Source: Victivallaceae bacterium (GTDB lineage Bacteria; Verrucomicrobiota; Lentisphaeria; Victivallales; Victivallaceae). Taken from it: a stretch of 64,000 nucleotides of DNA. A program made the translations under genes and the position numbers. The DNA lies in assembly GCA_016292515.1 (NCBI GenBank), contig JAEDIJ010000003.1, positions 1 to 64,000 on the forward strand. The letters are read 5' to 3'. Under the pieces are notes generated by a model, which saw only the letters and a program-made list of their open reading frames with translations, was not told the DNA's origin and did no database searches. Below, piece after piece: positions 1 to 8,714 of the stretch; position 1 is the first letter of the stretch, and each line of letters opens with the position of its first letter.

Positions 1-1
1 G

Positions 2-1999
2 CTCAAAGAAATCGGCGCGACCGACAAGCGCGGCACCCGCGTCACGTTCAAACCCGACGGCACGATCTTCCCCGATACCGTCTACCACTGGGATACGCTC
101 GCCAACCGTCTGCGCGAACTCGCTTTCCTCAACCGCGGGATCCAGATCGATCTTTACGATGAGCGCGAGATCGGCGCCGACGGTCAGATCAAGCACGAGC
201 ATTTCCACTTCGAGGGCGGCATCTGCCAGTTCGTCGAGATGCTCAATTTGAACCGCACCGTCGTCAATCCGCAGGTGATCTATTTCCACCGCGAGCGCGG
301 CGGCATCGACGTCGAAGTCGCGATGCAGTTCAACGACGGCACGCAGGAGCAGGTGCACAGTTACACCAACAACATCAACACCGTCGAGGGCGGCACGCAC
401 CTGACCGGTTTCCAGGCCGCGCTCACCCGCACGCTGAACAACTACACCAAGACGATGATGAAAAACGACACGCCGCTCTCCGCGACGGACGTGCGCGAGG
501 GTCTTTCCGCTGTCATCAGCGTCAAGGTGCCCGATCCGCAGTTCGAGGGGCAGACCAAGACGAAACTCGGCAACTCCGAAGTGCGCGGCATCGTCGAATC
601 GGTCATCAACGAAGAACTGGCGACCTATCTCGAAGAAAATCCGCAGATCGCCCAGCAGATCGGCGCCAATGCGATGACGGCGGCGCGGGCGCGTGAAGCC
701 GCCCGCAAAGCGCGGGAATCGGTGCGCCGCAAGGGATTGCTCGAAGGACTCGGTTTGCCCGGAAAACTTTCCGACTGCAACTTGCGCGACCCCAGCCGTT
801 GCGAAATTTACATCGTCGAGGGCGACTCCGCCGGAGGGTCCGCCAAACAGGGGCGCGACGCTTCCTATCAGGCGATCCTGCCGATCCGCGGCAAACTGCT
901 CAACGTCGAAAAGGTGCGTCGCGACAAGATCTTCGACAACAAGGAGATCCAGTCGCTCATCTACGCGATCGGCTGCGGCATCGAGGAGGAATTCGACATC
1001 ACCAAAGCGCGTTATCACCGCGTTGTCATTATGACCGATGCCGATGTCGACGGTTCGCACATCCGCACGTTGCTGCTCACCTATTTCTTCCGCCAGATGC
1101 GCCCCCTGATCGAAGCGGGTTACGTCTACATCGCCAAGCCGCCGCTTTTCAAGGTGGAAAAGGGCAAGCAGGTGCGCTACATCGATACCGAAGACCAGCT
1201 CAACCGCTTCCTCGTCAACCTCGGACTGGACGATCTCGTCGTCCGCACGCCGGAGGGCACTCAACTGGAAGCCGACGTCGTCCGCCATCTGATCGAACTT
1301 TACGACAAGGCGGCGCATCTTTCCTCCGGCTTGCGCCGGATCGGCATCGATCCCGATGAATACTTTGCCGCGATCGACGAAACGGGCCGCTGCCCCGTGA
1401 GCCACATCACCGTGCGCGAACTCGACGGCACCAATACGGCGCGTTATATTTACAGCGGCGAAGAGCAAGTCGCACTGCTCGCCGAGATCGAAACGCGCAT
1501 TTCCGCCGCTTTGCCGCCTTTGACCGGTGCGGAATCCGAAGAGGATCTGCGTCAGCGCAAAGCCGACGTCCAGCGGCACATCGATCTCATCAACATCCTT
1601 GAAGCGAGCGAATGCAATGAATTCGTCCAGACGCTCGCGGCGTCCAATCTGAAACCGAAGCAGGTCTTTTCTTCGACCGGAACTCTTTTCAAGGCGTCGA
1701 TCGGGGACGGTCCCGCGACCGACATCGGCAGTCTTGCCGGACTTTTCGCCTTTGTCCGCAACAGCGGCAAGAGCGGCGGCGGCATCAAAGTCCAGCGTTA
1801 CAAAGGTCTCGGTGAAATGAACCCCCGCCAGTTGTGGGAAACGACGATGGATCCGGAAACCCGTTCGATGATCAAAGTGACTCTCGAAGACGCGATCAAA
1901 GCCGACCGCATTTTCAACTTGCTGATGGGCGATGTCGTCGAGCCGCGCCGCGAGTACATCGAGAAACACGCCGCCAACGTCAAGGATTTGGATATCTAA
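2..1999 (+). CDS. gyrB: DNA gyrase subunit B, 5' end outside window
   Basis: ATP-binding subunit of DNA gyrase, which introduces negative supercoils. The reading frame is open from base 2, so roughly the first fifth of the protein (most of the GHKL ATPase domain) lies upstream; 665 residues are visible. The TOPRIM motif EGDSAGGSA (near visible residue 274), the metal-binding DADVDGSH segment (near 346) and the C-terminal QRYKGLGEMNPRQLW signature (near 598) are all present. An extra segment between TOPRIM and the tail (around CPVSHITVRELDG) is longer than in the shortest GyrB proteins, as in several Gram-negative phyla. GyrB is preferred over ParE because of the tail signature and this insertion. 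It ends 16 bp before recA on the same strand. Confidence 0.97.
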   Translation, partial: LKEIGATDKRGTRVTFKPDGTIFPDTVYHWDTLANRLRELAFLNRGIQIDLYDEREIGADGQIKHEHFHFEGGICQFVEMLNLNRTVVNPQVIYFHRERGGIDVEVAMQFNDGTQEQVHSYTNNINTVEGGTHLTGFQAALTRTLNNYTKTMMKNDTPLSATDVREGLSAVISVKVPDPQFEGQTKTKLGNSEVRGIVESVINEELATYLEENPQIAQQIGANAMTAARAREAARKARESVRRKGLLEGLGLPGKLSDCNLRDPSRCEIYIVEGDSAGGSAKQGRDASYQAILPIRGKLLNVEKVRRDKIFDNKEIQSLIYAIGCGIEEEFDITKARYHRVVIMTDADVDGSHIRTLLLTYFFRQMRPLIEAGYVYIAKPPLFKVEKGKQVRYIDTEDQLNRFLVNLGLDDLVVRTPEGTQLEADVVRHLIELYDKAAHLSSGLRRIGIDPDEYFAAIDETGRCPVSHITVRELDGTNTARYIYSGEEQVALLAEIETRISAALPPLTGAESEEDLRQRKADVQRHIDLINILEASECNEFVQTLAASNLKPKQVFSSTGTLFKASIGDGPATDIGSLAGLFAFVRNSGKSGGGIKVQRYKGLGEMNPRQLWETTMDPETRSMIKVTLEDAIKADRIFNLLMGDVVEPRREYIEKHAANVKDLDI

Positions 2000-2015
2000 T
2001 CACAGGAGAAATACG

Positions 2016-3065
2016 ATGGCTGAAAAAGAAACTCCGCTGGTGGACAAGGAAAAAAGTCTGCAAATCGCGATCAGTCAGATCGAAAAGGAATTCGGCAAAG
2101 GCGCGATCATGCGTCTCGGCGATTCCGCTTCCAGTTGCGATGTCCCCGTTATCAGCACCGGCAGTCTGTCGCTCGATCTCGCTTTGGGTATCGGCGGCTT
2201 GCCCGCCGGGCGCATCATCGAGATTTTCGGACCCGAGTCCAGCGGCAAGACGACGCTTTGTCTGCACGTCATCGCCAACGCCCAAAAAGCGGGCGGCAAA
2301 TGCGCGATCATCGACGCCGAGCACGCCGTGGATCCCAGTTACGCCGCCAAGATCGGCGTCGATATCGACAATCTGCTGATTTCCCAGCCCGACTGCGGTG
2401 AAGACGCGCTCAACATCGTGGATACGCTCGTGCGCAGCAACGCGATCTCGGTACTGGTCGTCGATTCGGTCGCCGCATTGGTGCCGCGTGCCGAGATCGA
2501 GGGGCAGATGGGGGATTCCCACGTCGGTTTGCAGGCGCGGCTGATGTCGCAGGCTTTGCGCAAGATCACCGGTGCCGCTTCCAAGAGCCGCACCTGCGTT
2601 ATTTTCACCAATCAGATCCGCGAAAAGATCGGCGTCATCTACGGCAATCCCGAAACGACGCCCGGCGGCAACGCGTTGAAATTCTACGCTTCGATCCGGA
2701 TGGATATCCGCAAGACTTCGGTGATCAAGCTCGGCGACGCCGTCCTCGGCAACCGGGCGCGGGTCAAGGTCATCAAAAACAAGATGGCGCCCCCTTTCAA
2801 AGTCGCGGAATTCGACATTATGTACAACGAGGGGATCTCGAAAACCGGTTCGGTCGTCGATGTCGCCATTGATCTCGGCTTGATGGAGCGCCGCGGTTCG
2901 TGGTTCAACTTCGAGGGCGAACAGCTCGCGCAGGGACGCGATCAGACCAAGGAACTGCTTGCTTCCGATCCCGCGCTGATGCAGAAAATCGTCGACCGCA
3001 TCAAAGAAAAACTGGCCGCCGACCGGCAGGTCAAAAATGGTGCTGACGCGGAAAAAACAAAATAG
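2016..3065 (+). CDS. recA: Recombinase RecA
   Basis: Cytoplasmic ATP-dependent strand-exchange protein for homologous recombination. The 349-residue length is normal. Visible signatures are the N-terminal EKEFGKGAIMRLG, Walker A GPESSGKTT, the segment LVVDSVAALVPRAEIEG with Walker B aspartate, and ETTPGGNALKFYASIRMDIR before the C-terminal domain. The ATG at 2016 is chosen because AGGAG lies at 2004-2008; an earlier in-frame ATG lies inside gyrB and would add non-RecA sequence. Only 16 bp separate it from gyrB, so it is probably co-transcribed, and no LexA-type operator can be seen in that gap. Its stop is followed at once by the start of the TPR gene. Confidence 0.98.
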   Translation: MAEKETPLVDKEKSLQIAISQIEKEFGKGAIMRLGDSASSCDVPVISTGSLSLDLALGIGGLPAGRIIEIFGPESSGKTTLCLHVIANAQKAGGKCAIIDAEHAVDPSYAAKIGVDIDNLLISQPDCGEDALNIVDTLVRSNAISVLVVDSVAALVPRAEIEGQMGDSHVGLQARLMSQALRKITGAASKSRTCVIFTNQIREKIGVIYGNPETTPGGNALKFYASIRMDIRKTSVIKLGDAVLGNRARVKVIKNKMAPPFKVAEFDIMYNEGISKTGSVVDVAIDLGLMERRGSWFNFEGEQLAQGRDQTKELLASDPALMQKIVDRIKEKLAADRQVKNGADAEKTK

Positions 3066-3066
3066 A

Positions 3067-5322
3067 ATGCCGCGTTTCGGTTTCGGTACGCTGTGCGCGG
3101 TTCTTGCGGCGGAGTTGTGGGTGGGGGTGCTTTTCGGCAACCCCGCCGCGCCGCCGTCTTCTCCCGCGAAAAGCTTGCCCCCTCTGGCAGGAACGCAACC
3201 TGTTGCAGTGCAAGGAGTTGTTGCGCCGCCTCCGGTAAAGGCGGAAACGATTTCGGTGCGAAAACTTTTTGACGACGGGCAGGCGGCATTGCGTTCTCAA
3301 AAAGCGGATGACGCGCTCGAACATTTTGAAAAAGCGGCGGCGCAACCTCCCGACGAATGGAGCCGCCGCGCGGCATTGGCGGCGATCCGTCTGATCGCGC
3401 AGAAAGGCGATTGGGAAACCGCCATTTCGCGGCTTGATGTCTTTGCCCGCCGCGCCGATGCAAAAAATTGCCGTTACCGTTGCGAGACGCTCGCTTTGTG
3501 GCTTTTGGCTTCTTCCGGCAAAATCAAGGAATTTCAGACGCGCTGGCAGTCGTTTCATACGGCTTTTTGCCCCGTGCCCGATGCGGAAGTCGCCGAAGCG
3601 GTCGAAAAAGCGTATCGTTTACTGTCGGATGCAAAAGACGTCAATGCCGCGACGGAACTTCTGCAACAGTCCCTTGAATACCAGACTTCGGATGCGGCGC
3701 GCATCGTCGTCCTGCGCCGGGAGTGGGGATCGTGTCGCACTCCGGCGGAAATCGCCGCCGTCGCCGACCGTTATGCGCGCTGGTTCCCCAATATGGAGGA
3801 AACGGCAAAGATCCAGTTGTACGCCGCCGATCGGTTGTGGAGCGCAAACGTGCCGGATCAGGCGCAGAAGTTGTGGGAATTGGTCGCCGGAAACCGCAGT
3901 TATTCCGCATTTTTTCGCGAACTCGCGCTGGAATCGGCGGCGGTCGCCGCGGAAAAAAGAGGAGATGATGTCACTGCCCGCACGATGTATCAGTCGTTGA
4001 TCGCGATGACCGGCTTCGGCTTTTCGCCCCGACTGAAATTCGGCGAGTATCTTTTGCGTACGGGAGATCTGCTTGAAGCGGAAAAAATTTTCCGCGAACT
4101 CTGGTTGAGCAATGATGAAAAACGTGAGTTCGCCGGAGGCAAATTGCTCCAAGTGCTGATCCGCAAAAAAAAGAGCGAGGAGGCTTTGTTGCTCGCGGCT
4201 CAACTGCGCAATTCCGCAAGTTACGGACATTATGCCGAGATCAAACTTGCCGAACTTCAAGAAGAAACCGGCGATAAGGAGGGCGCCCGATCGACGTATC
4301 AGGCTTTGCTGCGGCATTATCCGGACGATCCTTATGCCGGTCATATCGCCTACCGGATCGCATTTTTGGCGGGTGAACTTAAATTGCCGGGAGCGATCGA
4401 CGAAATGTTTTCTTTTGCGGCACAATATCCCGCCGATCCAAGGGCGCCGCGCGCGCTTTTGCGAGCGATGCAGTTTGCCGGCAATGCCGATGCCGCCGCG
4501 CCTTATTTTGGATGGTTCGTCGAACATTATGACAAGGATCCCCTCTTTGCCGATGCCGTCGCCCAGCAGTTTTACTTTGAGATGGCGGCGGGGCACGATG
4601 CCAAGGTCTTGCAGTTGCAGGAAAAATACTCCGCCTTGTTGCCGGATGCGCAATTCGGGGCATTCGCCGGCTTGGCGGAACTTCGCACCCTTTTGGCGCG
4701 GGAGCGTTGGAGCGAAGCGTTGACGCTCGGAAAGTCGTTGGAGGAACGTTATCGGGCATCATCCGCCATCGGAGAGATCGCTTTTTGTTGCGGCAATGCG
4801 GAGAGCGTCCTCGGCAATTACGCGGAGGCACTTCAAAATTACGAGCGCGCTTTGAAATTGCGTCCCGCCGGAAAACTTGGAGAATCCGCCAAAGGGCGGG
4901 TCGCGGATATGTGTTATGTCCTTTTCGGTCAGACGCAAAAAACGGAATTTCTGGAACGGGCGGAAAAACTTTACCGGGAACTTGCCGAAAAAAGCCTTTC
5001 CCTTCCCGTGAAATTGACGGCTTACTGTCAACTCGGCAGAACTCTGGAATTGAGCGGTCGCTTGGAGGAGAGCACCGATTCCTACGATAAGGCACTTGAT
5101 TGCGCGCAAACAATGAAAGCGGGCGATCTCCAACCCGAAGCGATCTGGTGTTACCGTGCCGCTTACGGGGCGATCCGCATCCGGATGCGTTTGCGGCACC
5201 GCAAGGCGGCGTTGAATACCGCCGGGATGTTGGAGTCGCTGGCTCTCGGCGATCACGGAGAAAATTTTACGGCATTGCGTCGGGATATTATTCGCAGAAA
5301 AACCACTAAACACAAGAGGTGA
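3067..5322 (+). CDS. Periplasmic TPR-repeat protein upstream of exbB/exbD
   Basis: 751-residue protein with an N-terminal signal-like segment (FGFGTLCAVLAAELWVGVLFG), a Pro/Ala-rich linker, then helical repeats of TPR type along the whole length (for example AEKIFRELW, GDKEGARSTYQALLRHYPDDPYAG, GNYAEALQNYERALKLRP). Family knowledge: such proteins often precede ExbB/ExbD genes and act as periplasmic scaffolds; the partner here is unknown. The ATG at 3067 lies directly after the recA stop and gives a clean signal peptide. An ATG at 3037, inside recA and preceded by a GCAGG-like site, would add ten charged residues and is the alternative. It ends 4 bp before exbB. Confidence 0.75.
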   Translation: MPRFGFGTLCAVLAAELWVGVLFGNPAAPPSSPAKSLPPLAGTQPVAVQGVVAPPPVKAETISVRKLFDDGQAALRSQKADDALEHFEKAAAQPPDEWSRRAALAAIRLIAQKGDWETAISRLDVFARRADAKNCRYRCETLALWLLASSGKIKEFQTRWQSFHTAFCPVPDAEVAEAVEKAYRLLSDAKDVNAATELLQQSLEYQTSDAARIVVLRREWGSCRTPAEIAAVADRYARWFPNMEETAKIQLYAADRLWSANVPDQAQKLWELVAGNRSYSAFFRELALESAAVAAEKRGDDVTARTMYQSLIAMTGFGFSPRLKFGEYLLRTGDLLEAEKIFRELWLSNDEKREFAGGKLLQVLIRKKKSEEALLLAAQLRNSASYGHYAEIKLAELQEETGDKEGARSTYQALLRHYPDDPYAGHIAYRIAFLAGELKLPGAIDEMFSFAAQYPADPRAPRALLRAMQFAGNADAAAPYFGWFVEHYDKDPLFADAVAQQFYFEMAAGHDAKVLQLQEKYSALLPDAQFGAFAGLAELRTLLARERWSEALTLGKSLEERYRASSAIGEIAFCCGNAESVLGNYAEALQNYERALKLRPAGKLGESAKGRVADMCYVLFGQTQKTEFLERAEKLYRELAEKSLSLPVKLTAYCQLGRTLELSGRLEESTDSYDKALDCAQTMKAGDLQPEAIWCYRAAYGAIRIRMRLRHRKAALNTAGMLESLALGDHGENFTALRRDIIRRKTTKHKR

Positions 5323-5326
5323 AAAT

Positions 5327-5959
5327 ATGGGGATGTTTTTGAATTTGATGAGCAACGGCGGCCCGATGATGTGGCTGATTTTGGCAGGAGGCGTTTTCGC
5401 TCTCTTTTTCTTCCTGAAAAAAACCTTTCAGTTTCACCGCGAAGAAATCAACGTCCGCGAGTTGCTGCGCGGCTTGACCAACGTCCTCGAACGGGACGGC
5501 ATCGTGGAAGCACTGACGCTTTGCGACAATACGCCGGGCCCTGCCGCGCGGATGCTCGGCGCCGCGATCCTCGCCTACGAGCGGGGCGATGAAAATATCC
5601 GGCAGGTGCTCGATGACGCCGCGCTCGACGAACTGCCGAAACTGGAACGTCATCTCAATTTCATCGGAACGCTCGCGTTTGTATTGCCTCTGCTCGGTTT
5701 TCTCGGGACGGTTTTGGGGATGGTGCAAACGTTTGAGAGCATCAACAGCAGCGCATCTCTTGCCATTTCGGGAATTTCCGGCCCCATGATGTCGGCACTG
5801 CTGACGACGGCGGCGGGGCTGACCGTGGCGATCCCCTGTCATCTCGCCTACAATTATCTTGCGTCGCGCGCCAATGCGATCACGCTCGATATGGAAAAAG
5901 CGGCGGGGGAGATCGCCAGCTTTTTGGAGCGGAAACAACATAAAAAGGCGGAGAAGTAA
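5327..5959 (+). CDS. exbB: MotA/TolQ/ExbB proton channel family protein
   Basis: Inner-membrane proton channel subunit (210 residues) of ExbB/TolQ type that uses proton motive force to drive a periplasm-spanning partner. There is one N-terminal membrane helix (MMWLILAGGVFALFFFLKK), a cytoplasmic loop, and two C-terminal helices in the segment LNFIGTLAFVLPLLGFLGTVLGMVQTF and the following GPMMSALLTTAAGLTVAIP, the family signature. AAGAGGTG precedes the ATG. It lies between the TPR protein and exbD, so it is translated with its usual partner. Whether it serves TonB- or Tol-type work cannot be decided from sequence alone. Confidence 0.92.
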   Translation: MGMFLNLMSNGGPMMWLILAGGVFALFFFLKKTFQFHREEINVRELLRGLTNVLERDGIVEALTLCDNTPGPAARMLGAAILAYERGDENIRQVLDDAALDELPKLERHLNFIGTLAFVLPLLGFLGTVLGMVQTFESINSSASLAISGISGPMMSALLTTAAGLTVAIPCHLAYNYLASRANAITLDMEKAAGEIASFLERKQHKKAEK

Positions 5960-5960
5960 G

Positions 5961-6431
5961 ATGATCTCTCCTGGAATAACTTTCAATCAGCGCCGTTACC
6001 GGTTGCGCGTTTTGCCCCACCGCGGCTGGCCGATGATGATCGGGGTGATCGATATCTTCTTTTTGTCGATGCTCTTTGTCGCGCTGTCGAGTCAGTCGGC
6101 AAAAGTTTCCGGTATCAGTATCGATCTGCCGCACGTTCCCGGCGCGCAGATTTCCCGGGTGGAAAAATACGTCGTTTCGCTTACGCGCAATTCCGCCGGG
6201 GAATGCCAGATTTTCTTTCAGGACGCGCCATCCTCCTTTGAACAACTGGCGGCGGGATTGAGTCAGCTCCAAAGCGATGCAAAAGTAACGCAGATCATCG
6301 TCCGCGCCGACCGGGGAGTCCCTTACGAGGAGGTCGTCCGGATCATCAATCTGGCGCAAAATGCGGGGATCGCGAGTTTTCTCGCCGTAGTCTCCGATTC
6401 GGGAAAACAGGACACCCGATTCGATCAATAG
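5961..6431 (+). CDS. exbD: ExbD/TolR family protein
   Basis: 156-residue partner of ExbB. A short basic cytoplasmic N-terminus (RYRLRVLPHRG) is followed by one membrane helix starting MMIGVIDIFFLSMLFVALSS; the Asp in this helix fits the proton-carrying residue of ExbD/TolR. The periplasmic domain ends with VTQIIVRADRGVPYEEVVRIINLAQNAGI, typical of the family. The ATG at 5961 is the second base after the exbB stop, indicating translational coupling. Frame upstream of 5961 is open but overlaps exbB and has no ExbD character. Confidence 0.9.
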   Translation: MISPGITFNQRRYRLRVLPHRGWPMMIGVIDIFFLSMLFVALSSQSAKVSGISIDLPHVPGAQISRVEKYVVSLTRNSAGECQIFFQDAPSSFEQLAAGLSQLQSDAKVTQIIVRADRGVPYEEVVRIINLAQNAGIASFLAVVSDSGKQDTRFDQ

Positions 6432-6442
6432 CAGGTGTTTTT

Positions 6443-7147
6443 ATGGCGGGATCCAGACGGAAGCATTTATTGAAAAACGGTTTTTACGACACGTTGAGCG
6501 CGCTTTTCTGTACCGCGCTGGTGGTCGCGGTTGCCGTTTTCGGTTTCCGTCAGCGGGCGGAAAAGCACAAGAAAAACGATACTCAGAAGCGACCGGGAAG
6601 TCAGCTTATAACACTTTCGCAACTGTCGGAAAACGAGCGGGATTCTGCGCTTCGCTGGTATGATTTGCAGGATCCGACCATTCCTGCCCGCGGCAATTCC
6701 GGCGTCGGGTTTTCCGTGATGCCGGGATTTCTTCCCAAGATCGTTTCATTGAAGCAACTTCACGCGACGATCGATGCGCCGGAAAAACAGCCCGATATGC
6801 CGACTTTGCCCCCGCTTGATCCAATGCCGGATCTCTCGCTGTTGCCGCCGAAAGATCTGTCGGCGTTGCCGCCGCGGAAAAATTCCGACGCCGTTATTTT
6901 GTACCAGTCGGACGGTTCTTTGCTGCCGTGCCCGGGGCTTTTTGCGGATATCCCCGCGGGTAAGGCGGTGCGTTCGACGGTCATCCGGATCATTCCCGCC
7001 GGCGGCGGACAGAGTATTTTGTTGCTGGCGGAAAAATGCGGCGACGACGCATTGGATTCCTATGCCCGCCGGGAACTGGGAAAAATAAAATTTGATGCCG
7101 GCAACGTCGTCGTCGTCTGCTGGCCGTCATCCGTGAGGAAAAAATGA
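6443..7147 (+). CDS. TonB-like single-pass periplasmic protein
   Basis: 234 residues with a basic N-terminus, one membrane helix (LSALFCTALVVAVAVFGF), a charged then Pro-rich periplasmic stretch (PTLPPLDPMPDLSLLPPKDLS in part), and a C-terminal region ending in a beta-rich GNVVVVCWPSS strand. This anchor / proline-rich span / small C-terminal domain layout and the position after exbB-exbD are those of TonB-type energy transducers. The C-terminal similarity is weak and no recognised TonB box partner is visible, so function is inferred. Its stop overlaps the start of the next gene (ATGA at 7144). Confidence 0.55.
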   Translation: MAGSRRKHLLKNGFYDTLSALFCTALVVAVAVFGFRQRAEKHKKNDTQKRPGSQLITLSQLSENERDSALRWYDLQDPTIPARGNSGVGFSVMPGFLPKIVSLKQLHATIDAPEKQPDMPTLPPLDPMPDLSLLPPKDLSALPPRKNSDAVILYQSDGSLLPCPGLFADIPAGKAVRSTVIRIIPAGGGQSILLLAEKCGDDALDSYARRELGKIKFDAGNVVVVCWPSSVRKK

Positions 7148-7377
7148 TCCCGATCACTTATACGGAAGCGTTTGAATTGCTTTTTCTGGCGTGGCTGATC
7201 TACCTCCTGATCCTCTGGGGACGTGAATCGGCGCGGCAGAACCGCAACGAATGGAATTTGATCCACAGTCAGCTTTTTCACTGCGATCAGTGCCATCACT
7301 CCTTCGTGCCGGATGAACCGATGAATGTGACACGCTGTCCGCGCTGCAATACGATGTGTTTCCGGAGAAAAAGATAG
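7144..7377 (+). CDS. Small membrane protein with C-terminal zinc ribbon
   Basis: 77 residues: an N-terminal membrane helix (FELLFLAWLIYLLILWG), a short charged linker and a C-terminal zinc ribbon with two CxxC knuckles (CDQCHHSF and CPRCNTMC). No known family is recognised. It overlaps the TonB-like gene by 4 bp and the following lipoprotein gene by 1 bp, so it belongs to the same transcript. A cytoplasmic zinc ribbon beside an ExbB/ExbD complex could be a structural or redox-sensing accessory, but that is speculation. Confidence 0.7.
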   Translation: MIPITYTEAFELLFLAWLIYLLILWGRESARQNRNEWNLIHSQLFHCDQCHHSFVPDEPMNVTRCPRCNTMCFRRKR

Positions 7378-7772
7378 TGAAAAGAATTTTTTTACTTTCA
7401 TTGCTCTTTGCCGTGCTGGCGGGATGCGGTACGCTCCCGTCCGGCGATCCCCCTGCCGGAAATCTGGTCGAAAACCGTACCGAAGTGAAGACCCGCGCCG
7501 AAATCGCCGGGCATCTGGCGACGAGAATGTCGCTTTTTATGGTGGAAAAACACCCCGGCTCGTCGTGGATGCTTGCCGCCGACCCCGAAGCGGAAGTCCT
7601 CGCCGCGCAGGCCGTCGGGGAGTGCGGCGTTTTCGGGTGTCCCCGCGTGGAAAAATCTCCTCTCCGGCTTTGCGGCAGGACGGCGGCGGACGGTTGGGAA
7701 TTTACCTTTTTTGAAAATGACTTCGCCGTTTGGAGCGAGAAATACTTTTTACAGGAAGCAGGTGAAAAATGA
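7377..7772 (+). CDS. Predicted lipoprotein of unknown function
   Basis: 131 residues starting at GTG 7377, which overlaps the previous stop (TAGTG) and has GGAG 7363-7366 upstream. The signal sequence MKRIFLLSLLFAVLAGC ends in a lipobox (LAGC), predicting lipid attachment. The mature part is short (about 115 residues), contains a few cysteines and matches no family I recognise. It ends inside the start of the CaCA antiporter gene (ATGA), so it is the sixth coupled gene of the TPR-Exb module. Confidence 0.65.
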   Translation: MKRIFLLSLLFAVLAGCGTLPSGDPPAGNLVENRTEVKTRAEIAGHLATRMSLFMVEKHPGSSWMLAADPEAEVLAAQAVGECGVFGCPRVEKSPLRLCGRTAADGWEFTFFENDFAVWSEKYFLQEAGEK

Positions 7773-8713
7773 CGGATTTGCTGGTGATTTCGGGCGGCGT
7801 ACTGGGGGCGGTGCTCCTCTATTACGGGGCGGACTTCCTCGTTGTCGGCGGCGCCGCGCTTGCCGAACGTTGCCGGGTGCCGAAACTTCTGATCGGATTG
7901 ACGCTCGTCGCCTTTGGCACCAGCGCGCCGGAACTGGTCGTCAGTATTGACGCCGCACTGGAAAACGCCGGCGACATCGCCGCCGGAAACGTCGTCGGCT
8001 CCAATATCTGCAACATCGCGCTGATCCTCGGCGTCAGTGCCTGTATCGCGCCGCTCGGCGTTTCCAAATCGCTCTTTAAGGTGGATATGCCGTTTCTGGC
8101 TTTGGCGACGTTGCTCTTTGCCGGGATCGAGGGGTATTTTGTGGGCGTTTCCCGCTGGACGGCGGCGATTTTGCTGGCGGTTTTCATCATCTACCTCACG
8201 GTGCGCATTGCGATTTCTCCGGGAGAATTCGTCGCGGCGGCGAGCGCGGACAAAGATGCGGTCCGTCAAAGCGTCTGGCGTTCGCTGATGCTGACGGTCG
8301 CCGGATTGGCGGCACTGGTCGTCGGCGCGAAACTTTTTGTCAACGGGGCGGTCGTGCTCGCACGCCTTGTCGGGATCAGTGAAGCCGTCATCGCGTTGAC
8401 CATCGTCGCATTGGGAACGAGTCTGCCCGAATTGGCGACGTCGGCGGTGGCGGCGTGGAAACACGAAACGGAGATCGCCATCGGCAATGTGGTCGGTTCC
8501 AACCTCTTTAATATCCTCTTGATCATGAGCATCGCGCCGCTGGTGCGGCCCATCGCGACGCCGGGGATTTTGACCATGGACATCGCGGTGATGTGCGCAC
8601 TCGTCGCCGTCTTGTGGCTGATGATGGCGTTCAAACGCGAACTGGGGCGTCTGGACGGCGTGATCTTGCTGATCCTTTACGCGGGGTACATCACGTTGCT
8701 CGCGGTGCGCTGA
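7769..8713 (+). CDS. Calcium/sodium antiporter, CaCA family (YrbG-like)
   Basis: 314-residue integral membrane exchanger with the two alpha-repeats of the family: IGLTLVAFGTSAPELVVS with NVVGSNICNIALILG in the N-terminal half, and ALTIVALGTSLPELATS with NVVGSNLFNILLIM in the C-terminal half. These carry the ion-binding Glu residues. About ten membrane helices are visible. It likely moves Ca2+ against Na+ or H+ across the inner membrane. It overlaps the lipoprotein gene by 4 bp and ends one base before the convergent dxr stop. Confidence 0.93.
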   Translation: MTDLLVISGGVLGAVLLYYGADFLVVGGAALAERCRVPKLLIGLTLVAFGTSAPELVVSIDAALENAGDIAAGNVVGSNICNIALILGVSACIAPLGVSKSLFKVDMPFLALATLLFAGIEGYFVGVSRWTAAILLAVFIIYLTVRIAISPGEFVAAASADKDAVRQSVWRSLMLTVAGLAALVVGAKLFVNGAVVLARLVGISEAVIALTIVALGTSLPELATSAVAAWKHETEIAIGNVVGSNLFNILLIMSIAPLVRPIATPGILTMDIAVMCALVAVLWLMMAFKRELGRLDGVILLILYAGYITLLAVR

Positions 8714-8714
8714 A

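Noticed and set aside
2001..2015. Possible LexA operator before recA.
   Set aside because: No CTGT-N8-ACAG or GAAC-N4-GTTC-like word in the gap.
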